The notes under the pieces are model-generated. The model did not search any database and had not been told where the DNA came from. It saw only the letters and a program-made list of their open reading frames with translations. 64,000 nucleotides of DNA from Diadophis punctatus similis (Eukaryota > Chordata > Lepidosauria > Squamata > Dipsadidae), in NCBI GenBank assembly GCA_023053685.1, contig JALIGW010000002.1, positions 39,826,720 to 39,890,719 on the forward strand, given 5' to 3'. Each line of letters opens with the position of its first letter. Positions within the stretch are counted from its first letter, which is position 1. Below are positions 56,593 through 64,000 of this stretch, piece by piece. Both the position numbers and the translations under genes were made by a program.

Positions 56593-57299
56593 AGAATCAT
56601 AGACAATGATGAATGTCATCATGTTATTTATATAGCCTGAATATTCATTCACTTTCTACTCAAAAGGCTTCAGGATTGATGAAATGAAATGATGGTGTCT
56701 TCCATCTTGTAGGAGCTTTCCCTATGTAGAGGTTATGAAGTGTGCAACTAATGAATGAATAGGAAAGTAACTTACATTAAAATTACTAATGAAGGTGACC
56801 CTCTTTAGAGAAACCCATTAGTGATGTCATTTTTTTCATTTCTTCCAAGCATTACAGTTTCATCCCTCATTTCTTTTGTTTCATTTCACATCTCCTGTTA
56901 TGGCTGCTGTAATATGCTTATTTGCATATTATCTCACTTGAATGGCTCCAGTTCACTTAATATATAGTAGTTAGCTCAGAGTTTCTGAGCCCCTGTAAAC
57001 TATAGCAGAGACTTTTAATATAGGCCAATTTTTGTGAATATTAAAGCAAGAAACGGCAATAGACATATCAACAGAAAACATAATATGGTAATTGTACTGT
57101 ATTATGCAAGTGAACAGATAACCTTAATTGTTGGCTTTGATCTCAACCCCAAAACTATAGTTGTTTCACATATGGTTCATGTATTACTAAGCCATGGTTT
57201 GTTTTAATCATGATTTGTTGAATAGGCCATATTTTATAGAGTCACATAATGTCTTAAACCAAAAGCAAATTGAACCAAATATGATTCAGTGGGATTATG
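56593..57299. other. No recognised feature
   Basis: AT-rich unassigned sequence. Confidence 0.4.
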
Positions 57300-57307
57300 G
57301 TTTAGAG

Positions 57308-57442
57308 CAGGGGTGTCAAACTCACATTGTCACAGCAGCATCACGTGACCTATCAGATCTTTTTCCTCCTTCGCTAAACTGGGCATGGGCATGGCTAGCA
57401 CGTGACACATCCATTCTACAGGCCGGGAGTTTGACAGCCCTG
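57308..57442 (+). mobile_element. hAT-type MITE, short family A (135 bp)
   Basis: The ends are CAGGGGTGTCAAACTC and GAGTTTGACAGCCCTG. A perfect 8-bp duplication GTTTAGAG lies at 57300-57307 and 57443-57450. Confidence 0.95.
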
Positions 57443-57450
57443 GTTTAGAG

Positions 57451-57775
57451 TGATATGTACTCAGAGTCACAAAGTCGGATTATTTAACTATTTAGGTTTG
57501 AGTTTTCAATACTGTCTCTCAAAAAGAAGACTTTTTCAGCTATGTTTTAAAATGCCAGGTGCTGAATCTGACACTGATAGTGCGTAAAAGATGTGCTTTA
57601 CCTTTGAATATATACTACTTCCATTCTTCCACCAATTTTGTAATAAATGAAACCTTAAAACCTTAACAAAAATCCATGCATAAATGCTTTATTAACAAAT
57701 TCTGTTTAACCACTTCCGATCCTCCTTCAAACAATTTAATTGAGTACACTGTCCTTCCTTCTAATTCAAAGATTC
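57451..57775. other. No recognised feature
   Basis: Unassigned AT-rich sequence. Confidence 0.4.
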
Positions 57776-57996
57776 CCAGTTTCCAGGACGAAGACCACTG
57801 CCGGGCCGTGGCCTATTCCGAACCAGGCCGTGGCCTATTCAGAACATGCAATGGGCAAGTGCATACGGCGGGTGCTCGTGCTCACGGGTACAGCTCCACT
57901 TGCCCAAGCAGCGGTGAGCACTCACACAGAACCATTCCCTCTCCCCCACACTGGGCCGCCAAGCCAGAAAGGTTGGAGGCCACTGTTCTAACGGCA
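57776..57996. repeat. Possible hAT fragment with a short internal duplication
   Basis: The GC-rich block ends ggttggaggccactgttcta, which resembles a hAT 3' terminus (complement CAGTGGCCTCCAACC). No matching 5' end was found. A 13-bp segment (ccgtggcctattc) is duplicated near 57805 and 57829. Confidence 0.45.
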
Positions 57997-58009
57997 CAAT
58001 TTGTTGATG

Positions 58010-58011
<2 letters not shown>

Positions 58012-58083
<72 letters not shown>

Positions 58084-58102
58084 CCTCCCTCCCTCCCTCC
58101 CT

Positions 58103-58139
<37 letters not shown>

Positions 58140-58158
58140 CCTCCCTCCCTCCCTCCCT

Positions 58159-58202
<44 letters not shown>
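58012..58202. repeat. (TC)n(CCCT)n compound microsatellite
   Basis: About 190 bp of uninterrupted pyrimidine alternate between TC runs and two CCCT blocks (about 58079-58110 and 58135-58167). Confidence 0.97.
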
Positions 58203-58203
<1 letters not shown>

Positions 58204-58786
58204 GAGAAAGTAATTAAATATGAATGTGCACTCCTCTCTTTTTGAAGAAAAGAATCTATACTTGCAATCAGAACATACTGTATATATTAAGATTTTAAGA
58301 ATTATTTCTACAATGAGAAGACAAGAAAGACTGGATTCTTTTGCAGCGTATAGTCTTGTTATCCTTTCTGCATGCAGCTACATTCACTTTTCATATTTTA
58401 ACAACCTGTATAAACATTTGGGAAATTAAATGTCTTAATTCTTACAACACACACTCCAAATATTCCATTCTGTTCCGATAATGATATATACATTTTGGCA
58501 GCAAATCTATTGCTTGTATAATCTATTTTTAATGAAGAATCGTTTGGAGATCACGTTTGGAGATTGATAATTTGAAACGAGGAGCATTAAGAAAAGACAA
58601 GCAGCTTTGGAACAAAAGCAAAAGCAGTCAATAATGTCTAACACGAAGTGCTATTTTTCACAAATGCTGCCCCCACCACCACATTCCAAAAACTCTTTTC
58701 TCATTAAAATGGTTACAGCTCTCAGAAACAAATACAAAGAACTTGACATTTGCAGGGGGGAAAGCAGTTAAACAACCTAAACAACC
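58203..58786. other. No recognised feature
   Basis: Unassigned AT-rich sequence. Confidence 0.4.
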
Positions 58787-58794
58787 TTCTAAAG

Positions 58795-58929
58795 CAGTGT
58801 TTCTCAACCTTGGCAGTTTGAAGATGTGTGGACTTCAACTCCCAGAATTCCCCAGCCAGTGTTGCTGACTGGGGAATTCTGGGAGTTGAAGTCCACACAT
58901 CTTCAAACTGCCAAGGTTGAGAAACACTG
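58795..58929. mobile_element. Perfect palindromic hAT-type MITE, family D (135 bp)
   Basis: The two 61-bp arms are exact inverted repeats (58795-58855 and 58869-58929) separated by a 13-nt loop. The ends are CAGTGTTTCTCAACC and GGTTGAGAAACACTG. A perfect 8-bp duplication TTCTAAAG lies at 58787-58794 and 58930-58937. No strand can be assigned. Degraded relatives lie at 7250 and 8251. Confidence 0.97.
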
Positions 58930-58937
58930 TTCTAAAG

Positions 58938-59299
58938 AATACTCGACGTACAACAGTTCGTTTAGTGACCATTCAAAGTTACAACAGCAGAGAAGAAAGT
59001 GACTTATGACCAGTTTTCACACTCATAACCATTGTAGCATCCCCGTGGTCACGTGATTAAAATTCAGATGCTTGGCAATGGGTTCATATTTAGGATGGTT
59101 GCAGTGTCCCAAGGCCATGTGACCTTCTGACAAGCAATGTCAATGGGGAAGCCAGATTCACTTAACAACCGTCTTACTAACTTAACAACTGCAGTGATTC
59201 ACTTAACAACTGTGGCAAGAAAGGTTGTAAAATGGGGCAAAACTCACTTAACAACAGAAATATTGGGCTGAATTGTGGCTGTAAGTCAAGGATTACTTG
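58938..59299 (+). mobile_element. Mariner/Tigger-like MITE
   Basis: It starts near actcgacgtacaacagttcg and ends gtaagtcaaggattacttg, followed by TA. Body landmarks include gaagccagattcacttaac and ttaacaactgcagtgattca. The left terminal CAG is not evident because the hAT palindrome lies directly against it. Confidence 0.82.
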
Positions 59300-59406
59300 T
59301 ATGCCATCCCTTGACATAACATTGCTATAGCAATTCGAGGAGGAAGTTTGGAGTTAAGACCATAAAGTATCTAATTCTTGCCTTATTCAAGTATGTTCAG
59401 GCCAGC

Positions 59407-59972
59407 CAGTGGTGGGATTCAATTTTTTTTTACTACTGGTTCTGTGGGCGTGGCTTGGTGGGCATGGCTTGGTGGTCATGTGACTGGGTGGGCGTGGCCA
59501 TGGTGGGCATGGCCAGGGGGTGTGACAGGCAGCACTTGGCCTGCTGCACCCCCCTGGAGCAAAAATGGTCCACGGGGGGGACGTGCCACACACATCCGCA
59601 CCCCATTTTTGGCCTAGGAAACCTCCCTGAGGCCTCCTGGGAAGTGAAAATTGGCCTAGGAAGCCTCCCTGAAGCCTCCTGGGAAGCGAAAATGGGCCTA
59701 GGAAGCCTCCCTGAAGCCTCCTGGGAAATGAAAACGGGCCTAGGAAGCCTCCCTGAAGCCTCCTGGAGTGAAAACAGGCGCCGGGGGGACATCTCCCCTC
59801 CCCGCCCTTCCCCCCACACCCCCTGTGCCCCATTTTGGGCTAGGAGGCTTCCCTGCACTTACCTGTGCACGTGGGGACTCCTGGAAGGGGCAGGACAGGA
59901 AGGGTGGGGCTAGCCAGCAATTTTACTACCAGTTCACGTGAACTGGCCCAAACCGTCTGAATCCCACCACTG
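59407..59972 (+). mobile_element. hAT-type MITE, family E (566 bp) with 42-bp tandem repeats
   Basis: The ends CAGTGGTGGGATTCAA and TGAATCCCACCACTG are perfect inverted repeats over 14 bp. A perfect 8-bp duplication AGGCCAGC lies at 59399-59406 and 59973-59980. Four tandem copies of a unit of about 42 bp (ggcctaggaagcctccctga...) occupy 59611-59775. Open frames of about 140-150 codons on both strands come from these repeats. Confidence 0.95.
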
Positions 59973-59980
59973 AGGCCAGC

Positions 59981-60882
59981 CATCTTACAGGTTCCTGACC
60001 AAATTAGAATCACTATGCAAGGCCCATTTCAACCATGAAGGAAAATCTAACATCAGAAGCAGTCAGTGGAGCAGAGACATCACTGTTAATTGTTGCCAGA
60101 GCTGATTAGGAAATCTGTCTCTCTTTGTCTCTCTCTGGGCTTTTCCTCCACCACTGAGTTCAACATACAACATTTGCTGTCACCATTGCCCACCCCAATC
60201 ATGCCTGTGGTGCAGCTGTTCTGAGTCACTGTTGAATGGGGTTATACTGATTGACTGTGCCATTTGTTAAAGGCACCAAACCTGGATTTCTTTGATGCTT
60301 TCCTCCTTCAGTATTTCACCAGCTAGAAGGGGGAAATGGACACCTATCAGGGCTTTGTAGCATGCAGAGTTGGAATTTCACCTCAAAAATCTGCCTGTGC
60401 TTTTCTATGTTGAAGCAGCTTTCTGTAGAAAAGCTTCCTTCCTTCCTCCATGCTCCCTTTGACACTTCCAGATTAAAACAATCTCAAATAAAGAAACATA
60501 AGACACATATCAGGGAAGAAATAGCCACACAGAGGACAGAAGCAGGCACTGGCATGGTCATGTTTTGTTTTTGCCCTCTGAGTGGAGAATGAAATTGACT
60601 AGCTAGTAAGGAACCAAATCTTCTCCTTCAAAGGGAAAGTCCCTTAAGAGTGGAGAGAGGGTAATTGAAACTGACCATATGAGGAAGGTGGTGAATAAAC
60701 AATAAAATATATCCCTCATTATTCAATATACCCCTCCTTATTTTCTGGACTAAGAAAGTCTAAAGAGCTGTTCATGATGTCAAAGTGGTAGGCCGAACTG
60801 GATGATCAAAGCCATGCCCTGATTTGTTCACGGGATACCTGTAACATAACTTAAAAACAGATGGTGGTTTCATCTGCCATAG
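59981..60882. other. No recognised feature
   Basis: No repeat or gene is recognised. A frame at 60362-60592 has no known domain. Confidence 0.4.
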
Positions 60883-61115
60883 AGAGCCATGGTGCGCAGT
60901 GATTAGAATGCAGTATTTCAGGCTAATTCTGCCAATTGCCAGCAGTTCGATTCTCACTGGCTAAACGTTGACTCAGCCTTCCATCCTTCTGAGGTTGGTA
61001 AAATGCAGACACAAATTGTTGGGGGCAATATGCTGACTCTATAACCACTTAGAGAGGGCTATAAAGCACTATGAAGTGGTATACAAGTCTAAGTGCTATT
61101 GCTATTTGCATTCGC
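60883..61115 (+). mobile_element. MIR-like tRNA SINE, near full length
   Basis: Head gagccatggtgcgcagtgat, box B region cagttcgattctcactggc, core ttgactcagccttccatcct and acaaattgttgggggcaata, and end aagtgctattgctatttg. Confidence 0.88.
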
Positions 61116-62856
61116 CATTTTGACCATTGCCATGGATAGTATAACAAGGAAAATAGGTTTGTTACATCAAAAGATAAAGGTACAGTTCAGAATATTATTC
61201 AAGTGCAATGGTGCTAGAAGAATCCTAGTTCTTCATACGAAATAGTGGAATTCTGTTCTTCTATCTTCTCCCTTGTTGGAAGCCTGGAAAGAAAATGAGC
61301 TCTAAGGAAAAAGGAGAATTCAGAAGAAACCAATTTCCAATGCCTGGAGATAAACGGTTATGCCAAGCATGGCTAGTGAATACAGAATAAGGGGAAGATC
61401 ACTCCCAACACTCATCTCTGGTCTGACAATGCTACAGTTTTAACATATGTTGAAATCAGCGTGGACGAGAGGGAAGAGGAGATTACTTTTATATCAGCAT
61501 AGCTAATAACTTTAGGCTATTCACACGCGGACCGGGAATGGGAACAGGCAGTGTTGTAGGGTCAAGCGGGAAAATTGATGTTGTAACATTGTTAAGTTTA
61601 AGAGGGAGAATGTTACTGATATTTTCCTTCACAGACCTTGATCATTTTTCAACATCTTTCATTTCCCAGCACCTTCTCCCAAACAGCAAACCTGGCCCCA
61701 TTCTCTTCAGTTTTTGGAGCATTATGATGTTGATGGGCAGACTGCTAAGCCTCGTTTTATTTTATTCTTTTCATTAGACTGCAAAGAATGAACAGTTAAG
61801 GAAAATACGCAGAACATGGCTTCTGGAATTCTTCCAATTGGTTAACAGCAGATCACCCTGAGTCTCGTGACATCAATTTTTGACCAGTCTCATTTGTTTC
61901 AGAGAGTTATCTTGGTGATGTACAGAATTCCACACCTGTCTAGGTGATTTATTTCCAAACATTGTGTAGGGTGGTACAGAATAGCAACATTTGACAAAAA
62001 TGTAACATTCCTTGTTTTTAGGATCCATGCTCTCCCTCCTAGTGCGAAAAAACAGAAGTGGTTTTGTTTATTTTTGTGATTTGTTTGCTTTCAGCTAATG
62101 AGTCAACAGTTACTTCTGCTGCTGCATGCTGAGATCCCAAGAGATATTAACAATAGTAACTGCAAGAACAGCAACTGTTCATGTATGCTGAGCTTAGCCC
62201 TTTCCTCAGCATCTTTTGAGTGCAGAGCTGAAGCTGAGCAGGTAACCTGTCTTTCAGTTATACTAAAAGTGATTGGGTGGGTGTGTGTTGGTGTTGGAGA
62301 AAAGTCTTGGTTTTTTAAAAATGGTAGGAGCTTTCATGAGAAAGTATTATATGTACTATAATATATTTGCTGAGATTTTCGCAAATCAACAAACCCTAAA
62401 TACTTAGTTATCAAATATTACAAGAGGCAATAGCACCACCTGTTGACCAGTAATGGAAAACAGCTCATTCGTTATTTGCTTAGTGTTAACAATAGTTGTA
62501 GAGTTGTGCAAAGTTTAAAGTGGTGCATTATTATATAGAATAATGTATATAGATTGACTGTAAACCTATGTCACAGGAATGAAAAACGTAAATATATACG
62601 TATGTTTTGTATTTAATGTTTTAAAAATTCAATAAAAATATATTAAAAAATAAATAAAGAGGTGCTTCTCTGCTATGATATTTGAAGCAAAGTATCTCCT
62701 CAAATCCACATTGCAAAACAAGGTGGAAGTTCTATTCTCAAAAGTGCAGCACAAGTCAAAATGAAACTCTTTTGCTTTGTGATTTGGGGGTTTGAGAACA
62801 AGTTGCTTTCTAGTTGCCATTGCATAGGAATTCAGTAACAGAATGACATATGCTTG
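61116..62856. other. No recognised feature (1.7 kb)
   Basis: No repeat family, exon or RNA is recognised. A-rich sequence at 62620-62658 (attcaataaaaatatattaaaa) may be an old LINE tail. Confidence 0.4.
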
Positions 62857-62864
62857 TTTTAGAC

Positions 62865-62993
62865 CAGGGGTGTCAAACTTGCGTCATTACGGTGTTGTCA
62901 CGTGATGTACCATGAGTTTTTCCCCCTTTGCTAAACTGGGCATGGCCAGCATGTGATGCATCCGGCCTGCAGACTGCGAGTTTGACAGCCCTG
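62865..62993 (+). mobile_element. hAT-type MITE, short family A (129 bp)
   Basis: The ends are CAGGGGTGTCAAACTT and GAGTTTGACAGCCCTG. A perfect 8-bp duplication TTTTAGAC lies at 62857-62864 and 62994-63001. Confidence 0.95.
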
Positions 62994-63112
62994 TTTTAGA
63001 CAAAAGAAGGGCACTTCCATGTGCAAGGATAACAGAGTCCATAAAATACCAATGGTTGTTTAGGTGCCACAGAGCCAAGACAGGGCCACAGACATCATAT
63101 GTGGTGTCCACA

Positions 63113-63252
63113 TATCCTGTTTCCCCCAAAATAAGACATCCCCCGATAATAAGCCCAATCGGGCTTTTGAGTGCATGGCAATAAGGCCAAGCGCTTATTT
63201 CAGGGTTAAAAAAAATATAAGACAGGGTCTTATTTTCAGGGAAACACGGTAT
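63113..63252. mobile_element. Mariner-like MITE (about 140 bp)
   Basis: The left end is TATCCTGTTTCCCCCAAAAT and the right end is the complement of TATACCGTGTTTCCCTGAAA, with TA at each edge. Inner ataagac and gtcttat segments are inverted copies. TA target and terminal repeats fit the Tc1/mariner type. Confidence 0.75.
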
Positions 63253-63694
63253 ATTCCTATCCTCCATTTTATCTCCAGGGTTAGTCATTTGTAATGATAA
63301 TAGAGTCCACAATCCAAATGCATTAATGCCAACTTTGAAAAGTGCTTTAATCAGTATAAATAAATTACATAAGTTCTCATTGAACAAAGTAAATTTTCAA
63401 AATCATTTACATTGTATGTTTATCTAAAATAAATGCCTCTTTCATTTAAAATATTGTGCAAAAATATTTAGTCACAACTGAATGCTGTCCATTCAGATTA
63501 TTTGCATAAATTATTGCTTTTTATTTCTTTGTTTCAGAAAATATATTTCTGACATACTACATATCAGCACTCAACAGAAGCCTGGGAACTGCATCCTGGA
63601 AACTTTTAAAGAACAGCTTATTGACTGCAGATAGAACAGTTTTCTATGGAAGACAGAATGTCTTCATATTCTCAGAATATTTTCTGACAATACA
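63253..63694. other. No recognised feature
   Basis: AT-rich. A splice-acceptor-like tttatttctttgtttcag ends at 63538, with no supported exon. Confidence 0.4.
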
Positions 63695-63850
63695 ATTGTA
63701 GAGGAAACCTGTGTTAGTCTATGGTGACATTAATCAGAAGGAGTTTGGTAGCACCTTTTCCAACTAAAGCATTTTATTAAAAGGCAAAAGCTTTCTTGGC
63801 TGCAGCTCACTTCATCAGATGCGCAGAGTGGATAAATTGATATAAGGTTT
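63695..63850 (-). mobile_element. Penelope-like 3'-end type repeat carrying a hammerhead motif
   Basis: The plus strand contains tgttagtctatggtgacatt, ggagtttggtagcacctttt and gctcacttcatcagatgc. This repeat type is widespread in reptiles and amphibians. Its minus strand carries a hammerhead-like core. Its assignment to Penelope-like elements is an inference. Confidence 0.55.
63788..63820 (-). ncRNA. Hammerhead-type ribozyme motif, stem II damaged
   Basis: The minus strand reads CTGATGA (complement at 63812-63818), then a GTGAGC TGCA GC stem-loop, then GAAAGC (GAAA complement at 63792-63795). Both invariant core blocks are intact. The distal side of stem II has lost pairing (CCAA in place of a CTCAC-like arm). 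It is probably a decayed copy. Confidence 0.55.
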
Positions 63851-64000
63851 AAATTGGGGTGAGGCAGGCCAAAAGATGCTATGATATTCCTTCTATTCAA
63901 TATTCACAGTAGTTGAGAGTTGGGCAGCATGCAAGTTTGATAAATTATTATCTATGTCATTATTTATAACTATGCTTCCAAACACTTACGAAATTTAAAT
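63851..64000. other. No recognised feature
   Basis: AT-rich end of the window. Confidence 0.4.

Noticed and set aside
57676..58245. 189-codon plus-strand frame
   Set aside because: Half of it is the TC/CCCT microsatellite.
62887..63387. 166-codon minus-strand open frame
   Set aside because: It crosses a hAT MITE and a mariner-like MITE, with no motif and no splice context.
63520..63560. Splice acceptor with a following exon
   Set aside because: The acceptor tract is good, but no donor or open frame follows and the downstream sequence is a repeat.

Overview
This window looks like nuclear DNA of a squamate reptile, most likely an advanced snake. The base composition is AT-rich. It is very dense in microsatellites and carries a typical squamate mix of repeats: a Sauria-type tRNA SINE ending in a BovB-like tail, MIR-like SINEs with a (GCTATT)n end, CR1, L2, BovB/RTE and L1 LINEs, Penelope-like remnants, short solo LTRs and many small hAT and mariner-like MITEs. 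The species call is an inference from these families. I found no host protein-coding gene, rRNA, genuine tRNA gene or CRISPR array, so the segment is probably intergenic or one large intron. Most open frames are chance frames through repeats; the real coding traces are transposon ORFs.

Layout. 1-5.2 kb: three hAT MITEs, a small LTR retrotransposon (3319-4641) split by another hAT insertion, and a CR1 3' end. 5.2-13 kb: a probable solo LTR, more hAT copies and a Sauria SINE. 13.5-16.5 kb: a long polypyrimidine tract, a decayed LINE reverse transcriptase and a CR1 ORF2 piece. 18.6-24.7 kb: a solo LTR, L2 3' ends, a BovB ORF2 C-terminus, a CR1 piece and a MIR-like SINE. 25.7-28.7 kb: hAT copies and a SINE. 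30.2-33.2 kb: two L1 copies, the larger with about 490 open codons of ORF2, inserted in an LTR. 35.8-39.4 kb: a solo LTR and four SINE copies. 40.1-45.7 kb: CR1, a Penelope-like GIY-YIG endonuclease remnant with a hammerhead-type motif, a hAT, a SINE, and a mariner-like MITE containing a solo LTR. 46.4-48.2 kb: a 1.7-kb hAT-bounded composite. 50.0-54.5 kb: a solo LTR, an L2 ORF2 C-terminus and nested MITEs. 55.3-64 kb: hAT copies including a perfect 61-bp-arm palindrome, a SINE with two nested insertions, and a second hammerhead-type motif.

The strongest evidence is target-site duplications read directly from the sequence. Many hAT copies have perfect or near-perfect 8-bp duplications, four solo LTRs have exact 5-bp duplications, and two L1 copies have 10- and 12-bp duplications. 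Nesting gives a relative order: mariner-like MITEs, CR1 and tRNA SINEs came before hAT and solo-LTR insertions, and an LTR came before the L1 insertion. The most interesting items are the two hammerhead-type ribozyme motifs in Penelope-like sequence, the perfect palindromic hAT MITE, the local inverted duplication in a MITE, and the hAT family burst with its internal tandem amplifications. No novel operon-like or defence-like system is visible.
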